A stretch of 64,000 bases of DNA from Sphingomonas horti (lineage in GTDB: Bacteria; Pseudomonadota; Alphaproteobacteria; Sphingomonadales; Sphingomonadaceae): the NCBI RefSeq assembly GCF_009753715.1, contig NZ_WQMS01000006.1, forward strand, positions 372,001 to 436,000, in the 5' to 3' direction. A program made the position numbers and the translations under genes. The notes under the pieces were generated by a model. That model did no database searches and had not been told where the DNA came from. It saw nothing but the letters and a program-made list of their open reading frames with translations. Below, piece by piece: positions 7,349-17,766 of this stretch (its first letter is position 1; every line of letters begins with the position of its first letter).

Positions 7349-7669
7349 ATGCGAAAAATGGCGGTAGGAGGGGCGGTGCTGCTGTTGCTGGCGGCGTGTG
7401 GCGGCAGCGGCAAGGACCGGATCGCGCAGCGCGTGGAGGACGATGCCGAAAACCGCGCCGCCGCGATGGAGCAGGCCAGCGAGACCATGACCAATGCGCT
7501 GCGCGCCAACGCCACTCAGCAGCAGGCCAACATCGTCCGCAGCGCCGGGGAGGACCGCGCCGAGGCGATCCGCGAGTCGGACCTGGACGCCGGCGCGCTT
7601 ACCCAGCAGCAGAAGAACGCGATCGTCGCCGGCCGCTCGACGGGAACACAGACGCCTCGGCCGCGTTGA
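7349..7669 (+). CDS. Small lipoprotein of unknown function
   Basis: A small protein (106 residues from the ATG at 7349) with a clear lipoprotein signal: a short basic start, a hydrophobic run (VGGAVLLLLA) and the lipobox LAACGG. The mature part is hydrophilic, Ala/Gln/Glu-rich and probably helical (AENRAAAMEQASETMTNAL). GGATGGAGG at 7335-7343 supports 7349 over the upstream in-frame ATG at 7337. No known domain is recognised. A strong hairpin follows at 7722-7749. Confidence 0.75.
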   Translation: MRKMAVGGAVLLLLAACGGSGKDRIAQRVEDDAENRAAAMEQASETMTNALRANATQQQANIVRSAGEDRAEAIRESDLDAGALTQQQKNAIVAGRSTGTQTPRPR

Positions 7670-7721
7670 TAGCGGGTCACTCGCCAGAAGAGACGAAATC
7701 CCGAAGTCTTTCGGGTCGCAC

Positions 7722-7749
7722 GGCCGGCGCTCCAACAGGGGCGCCGGCC
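7722..7749 (+). terminator. Hairpin, probable terminator after the lipoprotein gene
   Basis: A perfect 9-bp stem (GGCCGGCGC at 7722-7730, GCGCCGGCC at 7741-7749) with a 10-base loop is followed by ATTTCGTT. A smaller stem (7700-7705 with 7710-7715) precedes it. Confidence 0.6.
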
Positions 7750-7816
7750 ATTTCGTTGCGAGCAGACCCACAATCGCATAACTGTGGCTTTGGCAGGGCG
7801 ACGAATGGGGGTGCGA

Positions 7817-8227
7817 ATGACCGGGAAGCCGAAGCTCCTCGCCGGCGGCAATCCCCAGATTCCTAAGGGTGACGGCGACGCGCCGGTTCAGGCCTATATC
7901 GCGGCGATGCCCGGCTGGAAGCGGGAGGTCGGACGGCGGCTGGACGTGCTGGTCGAGCGCGTCGTTCCCGGCGTGCGCAAGGCTGTCCGATGGAATTCGC
8001 CCTTCTACGGAATGGAGGGGCAGGGATGGTTTCTCGCCGTCCATTGCTTCACCCGCTACGTGAAGCTGAGTTTCTTTCGCGGCGCGTCGCTGCGTCCCGT
8101 CCCGCCAGTCGCGTCGAAGGACGACAAGGTGCGCTACGTCCACATCCACGAGGACGAGGACATCAACGAGGCGCAGCTCGCGGACTGGATCAAACAGGCA
8201 TCGGAGTTGCCCGGCTGGACGCCCTAA
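7817..8227 (+). CDS. DUF1801 domain protein
   Basis: A 136-residue protein with the DUF1801 (YdhG-like) fold. It shows GGNPQIPKGDGDAPVQAYIAAMPGW, then VRKAVRWNSPFYG and WFLAVHCFTRYVKLSFFRG, which are typical conserved blocks. Its biochemical role is unknown. The ATG at 7817 is preferred because homologues begin close to KPKLL; an ATG at 7805 is in frame. It is followed, after 26 bases, by a second DUF1801 gene. Confidence 0.85.
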   Translation: MTGKPKLLAGGNPQIPKGDGDAPVQAYIAAMPGWKREVGRRLDVLVERVVPGVRKAVRWNSPFYGMEGQGWFLAVHCFTRYVKLSFFRGASLRPVPPVASKDDKVRYVHIHEDEDINEAQLADWIKQASELPGWTP

Positions 8228-8253
8228 CCCCGGCGCATATCTGGAGAATATCT

Positions 8254-8643
8254 GTGACGAAGGTGGAATCTGCCAACGCCAAATCCCCGCCCGAACTGAT
8301 TGACGCCCGCATCGCGGAGCTGGGCGACTGGCGCGGCGAGATGCTCGGGCGCATCCGCGCGCTGATCAAGGCCGCCGATCCCGACATCGTCGAGGAATGG
8401 AAGTGGCGCGGCGTGCCGACCTGGTATCATGGCGGCATCGTCTGCACCGGCGAGACCTACAAGAGCGTCGTCAAGACCACGTTCGCCAAGGGCGCCAGCC
8501 TCGACGATCCGAAAGGGCTGTTCAACGCCAGCCTGGAAGGTAACACCCGCCGCGCGATCGACTTTCGCGACGGCGATGCAATCGACGAGGACGCGTTCAA
8601 GGCGCTGATCCGGGCGGCGGTGGCGCTGAACACCCGCGCCTAG
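8254..8643 (+). CDS. DUF1801 domain protein, second copy
   Basis: A 129-residue DUF1801 protein, divergent in sequence from the preceding one (IAELGDWRGEMLGRIRALIKAADPDIVEEWKW, VPTWYHGGIVCTGETYKSVVKTTFAKGA). The start is GTG at 8254 with GGAG 7 bases upstream; the longer open frame upstream lies inside the first DUF1801 gene. The function is unknown. Its 3' end overlaps the convergent sigma factor gene by four bases. Confidence 0.85.
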   Translation: MTKVESANAKSPPELIDARIAELGDWRGEMLGRIRALIKAADPDIVEEWKWRGVPTWYHGGIVCTGETYKSVVKTTFAKGASLDDPKGLFNASLEGNTRRAIDFRDGDAIDEDAFKALIRAAVALNTRA

Positions 8644-9482
8644 TGAAGGTGCCGCAGCTTGTCCGGGTTGCGCATTACATAGATCGCCGTCACTTTGCCG
8701 TCCTCGATCTGCAGCGCGGTCGTTTGCAGCTCGCCATCGGCCTCGCGCGTGACGAAGCCGGGCAGGCCGTTGACCATCGCGGTGCGCAGCAGCGTCGACG
8801 GATATTTGCGGCAGAGCACGCCGAGCGCCTTGTGCAGCTTCATCACATGGTCGAAACCGAGGATGACCTGCGGCGCCGCCGGCCGCTTGCCGCCGCCGTC
8901 CGAATGGACGCTGACATCGGCGGCGAGCAGCGCCCCCAGCGCGCTCATGTCGCCGCTCCTCGATGCCGTGAAAAAGGCATGGGCGATCTCCAGCCCGCGC
9001 CGTTTCTCGACCTGGAAGCGCGGCCGCGCCTCGCGCACATGGGCGCGCGCCCGCGCCGCGAGCTGCCGGCAGGCGGCGGCGTCGCGGCCGATCGTGCCGG
9101 CGATCTCGTCAAAGCCGACGCCGAACACGTCGTGCAGCAGGAACGCCGCGCGCTCCAGCGGCGACAGCCGTTCCAGCGCCAGCATCAGCGGCAGCGTCAC
9201 GTCCTCGTCTGCTTCCTCCTCGACCACCGGCTCGGGCAGCCACGGGCCGATATAGGTCTCGCGCCGGTGCTGTGCCGATTTCAGCTGGTCCAGGCACAGC
9301 CGCGTGACGGTGCGGCGCAGATACGCTTCCGGCTCACGCACGCCGGCGCGATCGGCGCTCATCCAGCGGATGAACGCCTCCTGCACCACGTCCTCGGCGT
9401 CGGCGACGGACCCCAGCATCCGGTAGGCGACGCGGGTCAGCCGCGGCCGCAGCGGATCGAAGCTTGCCGCCGCGTCGCTCAT
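8640..9482 (-). CDS. ECF41-group sigma factor (SigJ-like)
   Basis: A 280-residue extracytoplasmic-function sigma factor with a fused SnoaL-like C-terminal domain. Sigma2 spans about residues 8-75 (AYRMLGSVADAEDVVQEAFIRW) and sigma4 about 103-155. Three signatures of the ECF41 group are present: WLPEP at 81-85 in the linker, DGGGK at 195-199 and NPDKL at 272-276 in the C-terminal extension, which in this group regulates activity in place of an anti-sigma factor. It overlaps the upstream CMD-family gene by ATGA, the standard ECF41 partner arrangement, and both are probably driven by the promoter at 9977-10003. Confidence 0.93.
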   Translation of the reverse strand: MSDAAASFDPLRPRLTRVAYRMLGSVADAEDVVQEAFIRWMSADRAGVREPEAYLRRTVTRLCLDQLKSAQHRRETYIGPWLPEPVVEEEADEDVTLPLMLALERLSPLERAAFLLHDVFGVGFDEIAGTIGRDAAACRQLAARARAHVREARPRFQVEKRRGLEIAHAFFTASRSGDMSALGALLAADVSVHSDGGGKRPAAPQVILGFDHVMKLHKALGVLCRKYPSTLLRTAMVNGLPGFVTREADGELQTTALQIEDGKVTAIYVMRNPDKLRHLH

Positions 9483-9943
9483 GCGGCTGCCTTGCCGGTG
9501 CTGGCCGCGGGATCGTACCAGAGCCCGAAGCCCACCGCGATCCGGTTCCAGCCGTTGATCACGTTGATCATCAGCGTCAGCTTCACCTGCTCCTCCTCGG
9601 TGAACCAGGCCTTCAGCGCGTCATAGGCCGCTTCGTGGCTACGCCCCTGCGACAGCGTCGTCAGCGCTTCGGTCCAGGCCAAAGCCGCGCGCTCGCGGTC
9701 GGTATAGCAGGGCGCCTCCCGCCAGGCGGACAGCAGATAGATGCGCTGTTCCGTCTCGCCCTTCGCCCGCGCGTCGATCGTGTGCATGTTGATGCAATTG
9801 GCGCAGCCGTTGATCTGGGACGACCTGATCTTGACCAACTCGATCAGGCTGGCCTCCAGGCTGGTCTCGGCGGCCATCGACAGGCCCATCCAGCTTTTCA
9901 TCAGCTGCGGCGCGGCGGCGAAGGGATCGAGCTTGGCAGTCAT
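9479..9943 (-). CDS. Carboxymuconolactone decarboxylase/AhpD family protein (ECF41 partner)
   Basis: A 154-residue alkylhydroperoxidase-like protein of the CMD family. The redox motif is C47-A-N-C50 followed by H54 (NGCANCINMHTIDA), and the family motif EREAALAWTEALT-like sequence appears as ERAALAWTEALT. It probably acts as a thiol peroxidase or reductase, though the substrate is unknown. Genes of this type lie next to ECF41 sigma factors and are their usual target. GGAGA lies 7 bases before the ATG. Its upstream region contains an ECF41-type promoter. Confidence 0.92.
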   Translation of the reverse strand: MTAKLDPFAAAPQLMKSWMGLSMAAETSLEASLIELVKIRSSQINGCANCINMHTIDARAKGETEQRIYLLSAWREAPCYTDRERAALAWTEALTTLSQGRSHEAAYDALKAWFTEEEQVKLTLMINVINGWNRIAVGFGLWYDPAASTGKAAA

Positions 9944-9976
9944 CGGAACGTCTCCTCATTGGGGGTTCCATGTTAT

Positions 9977-10003
9977 GACGAGCCAGCCTCGCGCAATGTG
10001 ACA
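9977..10003 (-). promoter_or_regulatory. Probable ECF41 promoter
   Basis: Read on the minus strand, TGTCACA (10003-9997), 16 bases, then CGTC (9980-9977) lies 34 bases before the ATG of the CMD-family gene. This matches the reported ECF41 consensus, TGTCACA and CGTC about 16 bases apart, and so predicts autoregulation of this two-gene operon. Confidence 0.8.
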
Positions 10004-10074
10004 TGCGTGGCGAAAAATTCCGCGCGACCATAGGCTATCCGGGACTCACCCTCGTCGGCGCCTTGTTATGCCCT

Positions 10075-10230
10075 TCATCCCTCGCCGCTGTCGCGGTTGC
10101 GCTTCATAATGCCGCGGACGGTTTTCGCGCGTGCGTCGCTCGCTTCCTTGGCGTTGTCGCCGTCGGAATTCCGTCCGCCGGTTTTCTTGCCGGGCCTGGT
10201 TGTTTCCTTGCCCTTGCGCTCGGTTGCCAT
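10075..10230 (-). CDS. Small basic hypothetical protein
   Basis: A 51-residue highly charged open frame (start MATERKGKETTRPGKKTGGR, end RNRDSGEG) lies between the ECF41 operon and pnp. It has no membrane segment or recognised domain, and no convincing ribosome binding site is seen before the ATG at 10230. Its base composition (lower GC, Lys codons) differs from random antisense frames, which argues for a real gene, but this is weak. Confidence 0.4.
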   Translation of the reverse strand: MATERKGKETTRPGKKTGGRNSDGDNAKEASDARAKTVRGIMKRNRDSGEG

Positions 10231-10296
10231 GACGGCTGAACGAAAATGGGCCCCGCAGTTTCCCGCGACGCCCATCTTTCGTTTCCGGGTTCGAGC

Positions 10297-12645
<2,349 letters not shown>

Positions 12646-12742
12646 TTGGTTTCCTTCATCCGCGGGACCTTCCCGCGGGGCCTGTGATGAGCCTGGATTG
12701 GCTCAGCCGAGGGACGCCTTATTGCGCCCTGCGGATAGAGAA

Positions 12743-12766
12743 ACGGCCGCCCGTACCGGCGGCCGT
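12743..12766 (-). terminator. Terminator between rpsO and pnp
   Basis: A perfect 9-bp stem (ACGGCCGCC / GGCGGCCGT, 12743-12751 with 12758-12766) has a 6-base loop and, on the minus strand, is followed by TTTCTC. It lies six bases beyond the rpsO stop, so pnp probably has a partly independent promoter in 12646-12742 or depends on read-through. Confidence 0.75.
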
Positions 12767-12771
12767 CTCGT

Positions 12772-13041
12772 TTACTTACGAAGCCCGAGCTTCGCGATCA
12801 GTGCGGTATAGCGTTCCGCGTCCGTCTTGCGGAGGTAATCCAGCAGCGAACGGCGCTTGTTGACGAGCATCAGCAGGCCGCGGCGCGAGTGATTGTCCTT
12901 CGCGTGGGTCTTGAAGTGCTCGGTCAGGTTGGCGATGCGCTCGGTCAGGATCGCGACCTGCACTTCGGGGGAACCGGTGTCGCCCGAGCCCCGGGCATTG
13001 TCGTTGATCAGCGCCTGCTTGCGCTCTGCGGTAATCGACAT
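12772..13041 (-). CDS. rpsO: 30S ribosomal protein S15
   Basis: An 89-residue S15, full length. Conserved blocks [26 protein letters not shown]-type and [20 protein letters not shown] are present. S15 binds 16S rRNA early in 30S assembly. The ATG at 13041 has AAAGGA upstream. It is located 14 bases after truB and upstream of pnp, the classic truB-rpsO-pnp order. Confidence 0.98.
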   Translation of the reverse strand: MSITAERKQALINDNARGSGDTGSPEVQVAILTERIANLTEHFKTHAKDNHSRRGLLMLVNKRRSLLDYLRKTDAERYTALIAKLGLRK

Positions 13042-13055
13042 CGTCGTCCTTTCGT

Positions 13056-14021
13056 CTAGAGGTTGAAGCCGCGCACGACCCGGAGCGTTCCGGCCTGGAC
13101 TTCCGCCAGCGCGACCGGGACGTCCCCCAGCATCGCGAAGCATTGGCCATCGGGTGCGGCGATCCCGACCAACTGCTGACCCCTGCGGAGCAGCCCTGCC
13201 TGATCGGGGGTGAGGGAAAGAGCCGGGATGTCGTCCAGCCCCGCCCTCAACGGCAGGCAAACCTGTTCAAGCGCGTGGCCCTTAGCGAGATCGTCCAGCT
13301 TGTCCAGCGAAATCGCGTGATCCAGCGTGAATGGCCCGGCCTTGATGCGGCGAAGATAGGTGACGTGCCCTACGGTTCCAAGCGCCCGCGCAATATCTCG
13401 CGCCAGCGAGCGGATATAGGTGCCCTTAGACACGTGGGCGCTCAAGGCGATGCTTTCCAGCCCTGCCTTCGCGTCGTCGCGGTTTCGCGCAAGTTCAATT
13501 GGTTCATGCGAAGACGCGAAGACGCGAAGATCATGCACCGTCACCCGGCGCGCGCTGAGTTCGACCTCGGCGCCGGTCCGCGCAAGATCATAGGCGCGTT
13601 CGCCATCCACTTTGAGCGCGGAAAAGCGGGGCGGGATTTGTTCGATCGGACCGGTGAAGCGGGGGAGGGCGGCGTGCACTTCGGCTGACGTCGGCCGCAC
13701 ATCGGAGGTTCGGACGACCTTGCCTTCGGCATCCAGCGTATCCGTCTCTTCGCCGAACCGGATCGTGAATTCATAGACCTTGTCGCTGTCGAGCAGCCGC
13801 CCGGCGAGCTTGGTCGCCTCGCCGATCGCGACGGGGAGCACACCGCTCGCCAGCGGGTCCAGCGTGCCGCCATGACCGACCTTCAGCTTCGGATAGCCGC
13901 CCGTTCGCAGCGCGCGCTTGACCGCGCTCACTGCCTGGGGCGAGCCGAGGCCGAGGGGTTTGTCGAGGATGATCCAGCCGTGCACGCCGGGGCGCTTAGC
14001 CGCCTGCCTGCGCTCCACCAA
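13056..14021 (-). CDS. truB: tRNA pseudouridine(55) synthase TruB
   Basis: A 321-residue TruB. The N-terminal [17 protein letters not shown] and catalytic motif [10 protein letters not shown] (D55) are intact, and [18 protein letters not shown] and [18 protein letters not shown] follow. It isomerises U55 in the T-loop of tRNA. The start is a TTG at 14021 or GTG at 14018; the Leu-start reading is 3 bases after the preceding gene's stop, suggesting coupling. It is longer than many TruBs by a short acidic C-terminal block. Confidence 0.95.
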   Translation of the reverse strand: MVERRQAAKRPGVHGWIILDKPLGLGSPQAVSAVKRALRTGGYPKLKVGHGGTLDPLASGVLPVAIGEATKLAGRLLDSDKVYEFTIRFGEETDTLDAEGKVVRTSDVRPTSAEVHAALPRFTGPIEQIPPRFSALKVDGERAYDLARTGAEVELSARRVTVHDLRVFASSHEPIELARNRDDAKAGLESIALSAHVSKGTYIRSLARDIARALGTVGHVTYLRRIKAGPFTLDHAISLDKLDDLAKGHALEQVCLPLRAGLDDIPALSLTPDQAGLLRRGQQLVGIAAPDGQCFAMLGDVPVALAEVQAGTLRVVRGFNL

Positions 14022-14024
14022 CCG

Positions 14025-14381
14025 TCAGGATGGCTTTTTCGCCTTTTTCGGCGGCGGCCCGCTTTCGACCAGGCTCTTCAGCGGGCAGCGCTGGCCGCGC
14101 ACGATCAGCGTGCCGAACCGGTCGAGCGTGTCAGGCCCGCGCGTCTCGAAGCCGATCGCCTGGGCAAAGCCGAGCTCCGGGCAATAGCCCATCAGTTCGG
14201 CGCGGTACCAATGGCGGTGCTGGTCCTCGATATAGAGCGTGTCGCTGTCGACTGCTTCGAAATTGCGGACGCCGCCGTGATTGACGAACGGAATGCTGGC
14301 CTGCGGCTCGGCCGGACGGACGGCCGCGAGCGCAGGGGCGCCAAGGGCAAGCAGCGCGGCGGCGATCAGGAGTTTCTGCAT
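14025..14381 (-). CDS. Small exported protein (DUF6491-like)
   Basis: A 118-residue protein with a signal peptide (MQKLLIAAALLALGAPALAA). The mature region has SIPFVNHGGVRNFEAVDSDTLYIED, RHWYRAELMGYCPELGFAQA, and DRFGTLIVRGQRCPLKSL, matching small periplasmic proteins annotated DUF6491 in sphingomonads. Two cysteines may form a disulphide. It ends 3 bases upstream of truB, so it is probably transcribed with it. Its function is unknown. Confidence 0.75.
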   Translation of the reverse strand: MQKLLIAAALLALGAPALAAVRPAEPQASIPFVNHGGVRNFEAVDSDTLYIEDQHRHWYRAELMGYCPELGFAQAIGFETRGPDTLDRFGTLIVRGQRCPLKSLVESGPPPKKAKKPS

Positions 14382-14431
14382 GCTTTCGTCTAGCGCACCG
14401 GCGCTGAACCTGCGCTGACCGGGCAGGCTGG

Positions 14432-15373
14432 TCAGCCGTCGTGCGCGAGCGTGGCGGCCACCAGCGCGATCCGTTCGACATCGCGATAGCCGGGCCGGGC
14501 GAGTTCCTCCCCGAACACGTCGGGGTCGAGCTCCCGGCAGCTGAACGCGAGGCGACCCTCCTCCGCCAGGCGGCCGATCGCTTCGCACAAGGCGTTCCGG
14601 CCGTTCACGATCGCGGCGCCGGTGTAGAGGATCAGCCGCCCGCCGGGCGCCAGGCGGGCGGCGGCCATGCGCGTCATCGCGAGCGCCATTTCGCCGCCGT
14701 GCATGCCGCCGCCGTCGCGATAGGCGCGCCTGTCCGCATCGATGATGTAGGGCGGGTTGATGACGGCCAGATCGATCGGGCCCTCGACCGGATCGAGGCT
14801 GTCGGTCGCGACCGTCTCGACGGCGACGCCGGCGGCTGCCGCATTGATCCGCGCCAGCCGCAGCGCCTCGGGATTGACGTCCGTCAGCGTCACTTGGACG
14901 CGATCGCTCGCCAGCGCCGCGACGATCCCGCCGACCCCCGCGCCGGCGCCGATATCGGCGACATGCGCGCCGGGCTTCAGCGGCGACGCCGTCAGCTCGC
15001 GCACGATCAGGTCGGCAAAGCGATAGCTGTCGGGGCCGAAGAACACGGCGTCCCGCGCGTCGGTCGGATAGGCGGAGTGCAGGAACAGCTTGCCGTGCAG
15101 CCGCGACACCCGCAGCTTGCTCCTCAGCAATCCGTTCCCCGCTTCCTCGATCATGCCCGCCAGGCGCAGCAGGTCGGCGACCTTCGGGGCGATCGTTCCC
15201 GGCGCGAACGGCAGGCTCCAGCCGAGCATGTCGCGAAGATCGCGCGCAAGTGCCTTCCCGGGTTGGCTCACGACGCGGGCATGGCTCGCCGGCGTCGGCG
15301 TGACGAAATCATAGCCGAGCGCATCGAGCGACCGCAGCAGGTCGAGCAGGGCGGAATCGGCGTCGCGCGTCAT
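14432..15373 (-). CDS. Class I SAM-dependent methyltransferase
   Basis: A 313-residue methyltransferase. The SAM-binding motif is VADIGAGAGVGGIVAA, the acidic residue after strand 2 is in TLTDVNPEALRLARINA, and the active-site NPPY motif is at PIDLAVINPPYI. The NPPY motif and the layout suggest N-methylation of Gln/Asn or a nucleobase, as in HemK/RlmG-like enzymes. The N-terminal domain (about 120 residues) is of unknown specificity. It lies 50 bases upstream of the exported small protein. Confidence 0.88.
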   Translation of the reverse strand: MTRDADSALLDLLRSLDALGYDFVTPTPASHARVVSQPGKALARDLRDMLGWSLPFAPGTIAPKVADLLRLAGMIEEAGNGLLRSKLRVSRLHGKLFLHSAYPTDARDAVFFGPDSYRFADLIVRELTASPLKPGAHVADIGAGAGVGGIVAALASDRVQVTLTDVNPEALRLARINAAAAGVAVETVATDSLDPVEGPIDLAVINPPYIIDADRRAYRDGGGMHGGEMALAMTRMAAARLAPGGRLILYTGAAIVNGRNALCEAIGRLAEEGRLAFSCRELDPDVFGEELARPGYRDVERIALVAATLAHDG

Positions 15374-15480
15374 GTCGCAGCACGAACGGCCCGGCTCCGC
15401 CGTCGTTCCGGACGCGTTTGCGCCGCCGTTGACCGCGTCCGCGCCCTCTCGCTAAGGCCGAGCCGCGAGGAGACGCGCTG

Positions 15481-16188
15481 ATGAAGAAAATCTACCCCGA
15501 CGCCACAGCGGCGCTCGACGGCCTGTTGTTCGATGGCATGACGATCTGTTCCGGCGGCTTCGGGCTGTGCGGCCTGCCCGAGCGGCTGATCGACGCGATC
15601 CAGGCCTCGGGCGTGAAGGACCTGACCTGCGTCTCCAACAATGCCGGCATCGACAATGAAGGGCTCGGCAAGCTGCTGCGCACCCGCCAGGTCAGGAAGA
15701 TGATCTCGTCCTATGTCGGCGAGAACAAGGAGTTTGAGCGCCAGTATCTGGCGGGAGAGCTGGAGGTTGAGTTCTGTCCCCAGGGCACGCTCGCCGAACG
15801 CTGCCGCGCGGGCGGTGCGGGCATTCCGGGCTTCTATACAAAGACCGGCGTCGGCACCCTCGTCGCCGAGGGCAAGGAGCACAAGGAGTTCGACGGGGAG
15901 ACCTATATCCTCGAGCGCGGCATCCGCGCCGACCTGTCGATCATCAAGGGCTGGAAGGCGGACGAGATGGGCAACCTCGTCTTCCGCAAGACAGCGCGCA
16001 ACTTCAACCAGCCGATGGCGACCGCCGGCAAGGTCTGCGTTGCCGAGGTCGAGGAAATCGTGCCGGTCGGCAGCCTCGACCCCGACTGCATCCATGTCCC
16101 CAGCATCTTCATCAAGCGCCTGATCCTCGGCGCGCCCTACGACAAGAAGATCGAATTCCGCACGACTCGCCAGAGGGAAGCCGCCTGA
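15481..16188 (+). CDS. scoA: 3-oxoacid CoA-transferase subunit A
   Basis: A 235-residue subunit A. Conserved blocks include [44 protein letters not shown], and [21 protein letters not shown], all standard for the family. The enzyme transfers CoA from succinyl-CoA to acetoacetate or a related 3-oxoacid. The ATG at 15481 follows GGAGACG. It overlaps scoB by one base (TGATG). Confidence 0.95.
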   Translation: MKKIYPDATAALDGLLFDGMTICSGGFGLCGLPERLIDAIQASGVKDLTCVSNNAGIDNEGLGKLLRTRQVRKMISSYVGENKEFERQYLAGELEVEFCPQGTLAERCRAGGAGIPGFYTKTGVGTLVAEGKEHKEFDGETYILERGIRADLSIIKGWKADEMGNLVFRKTARNFNQPMATAGKVCVAEVEEIVPVGSLDPDCIHVPSIFIKRLILGAPYDKKIEFRTTRQREAA

Positions 16189-16823
16189 TGCCTTGGGATC
16201 GCAACGAAATGGCCGCGCGCGCGGCGCGGGAGCTGCAGGACGGCTTCTATGTGAACCTGGGGATCGGCATCCCGACTTTGGTCGCCAACAACATTCCGGA
16301 AGGGATCACCGTCACGCTCCAGAGCGAGAACGGAATGCTCGGCATCGGGCCGTTCCCCTATGACGACGAGGTCGACCCCGACCTGATCAATGCCGGCAAG
16401 CAGACCGTCAGCGAGCTGCCGCAGACCTGCTATTTCGGCTCGGAGCAGAGCTTCGGCATGATCCGTGGCGGCCATATCGACCTGGCGGTGCTGGGCGCGA
16501 TGGAGATTTCCGAAGACGGCGACATCGCCAACTGGATGATCCCGGGCAAGATGATCAAGGGGATGGGCGGCGCGATGGACCTGGTCGCCGGCGTCAAGAA
16601 GATCATCGTGGTGATGGAGCACACGTCGAAGAACGGCGATCCGAAGTTCATTCCCGAATGCACGCTGCCGCTGACCGGCAAGAACGTAGTCGACATGATC
16701 ATCACCGATCTCGCCGTGTTCCAGCGTCCCGATCATGATACGCCGTTCAAGCTGCTGGAACTCGCCCCCGGCGTCACGGCCGCGGACGTGAAGGCGAAGA
16801 CGAGCGCCCACTACATCGCATGA
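16188..16823 (+). CDS. scoB: 3-oxoacid CoA-transferase subunit B
   Basis: A 211-residue subunit B. The catalytic glutamate is in the [12 protein letters not shown] motif, preceded by [12 protein letters not shown], and [15 protein letters not shown] and [24 protein letters not shown] are conserved. It forms the active heterodimer with scoA, with which it overlaps at the start. No associated catabolic operon (for example, beta-ketoadipate) is adjacent, so a general ketone-body or amino-acid role is likely. Confidence 0.95.
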   Translation: MPWDRNEMAARAARELQDGFYVNLGIGIPTLVANNIPEGITVTLQSENGMLGIGPFPYDDEVDPDLINAGKQTVSELPQTCYFGSEQSFGMIRGGHIDLAVLGAMEISEDGDIANWMIPGKMIKGMGGAMDLVAGVKKIIVVMEHTSKNGDPKFIPECTLPLTGKNVVDMIITDLAVFQRPDHDTPFKLLELAPGVTAADVKAKTSAHYIA

Positions 16824-16907
16824 ACGGTTAGCCTCGTCTCAACGGGCGTGAGCTTGCCTCGCATCGGTGCATGGGGGCGTCCTGCTCACGTGTTGGGAGG
16901 GGCTGGC

Positions 16908-17642
16908 ATGGCGACCCGTGCGATCGCGCCGCGTTGGGCGGCAGAACGGCAATTCTATTTCTGGATGGCGGCGGCGATCCTGGCGACGGTCTTCGCCGGC
17001 TTCGCGCCCAGCTTCTACCTGCGCGGAGCGGTGCCCGCCTATCATCCCTATCCGCCGATGACCTGGCTGGTGGCGACGCACGGCCTGATCTTCAGCGCCT
17101 GGGTGCTGCTGTTCATGACCCAGGTGGCGCTGGTCTCGGCCGGCCGCGCCGACCTTCACCGCCGGCTCGGCCTGGCCGGCTTCGCGATGGTCGTGCTGAT
17201 GGCCGGGGTGGGAACGGCGGCGGCGCTCTTCGCCGTCGCGCGCGATACTGCCCCGCCAGGCGTGTCGCCGCTCTCCTGGCTGGCGGTGCCGCTGCTCGAC
17301 GTGCCGGTATTCGTGTCGCTGATCGGTCTCGGCCTCACCAACCGCCGCAAGCCGCAGGTGCACAAGCGCTTCATGCTGGTGTCGATGATCGGCCTGCTGC
17401 CGCCTTCGATCGGCCGGCTGCCCTGGCCGGAGGCGATGCCGTTCCCGCTGATCATCATCGGCGGCCAATTGCTGTTCCTGGTCCCGCTCGCGCTGTGGGA
17501 CCTGCACAGCCGCGGCCGCGTCCACTGGGTCACGGCTGCCGGAGCGGGCGTGCTGGTCGGCTCCTGGCTGTTCCGGCTGGCGATCTGGCAGACGCCGTGG
17601 TGGCTCGCCTTTGCCGGCTGGATTTCGCGGCCGTTCGCCTGA
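16908..17642 (+). CDS. Multi-pass membrane protein of unknown function
   Basis: A 244-residue protein with about seven transmembrane segments. A short basic start (ATRAIAPRWAAERQFYFW) precedes the first helix (AAAILATVFAGFAPSFYL), and later helices include LVATHGLIFSAWVLLFMTQ and LPLIIIGGQLLFLVPLALW-like. Conserved-looking polar residues (HRRLGLAGF, VHKRFMLVSMIG) suggest heme-free transport or a sensory role, but the family is not recognised. GGGAGGGG is 5-10 bases before the ATG at 16908. Confidence 0.75.
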   Translation: MATRAIAPRWAAERQFYFWMAAAILATVFAGFAPSFYLRGAVPAYHPYPPMTWLVATHGLIFSAWVLLFMTQVALVSAGRADLHRRLGLAGFAMVVLMAGVGTAAALFAVARDTAPPGVSPLSWLAVPLLDVPVFVSLIGLGLTNRRKPQVHKRFMLVSMIGLLPPSIGRLPWPEAMPFPLIIIGGQLLFLVPLALWDLHSRGRVHWVTAAGAGVLVGSWLFRLAIWQTPWWLAFAGWISRPFA

Positions 17643-17766
17643 GTTCCGTCACTCGGCGGCCATTTCCGTCGGTTCATCGTGAAAAGCGACGGTAAAAGCT
17701 TGTCGTTAAGGTGATTCTCTGATTCCGTGTCCCATAAAGGGGCAAGGAACAGAGGGTCGCGCGGCA

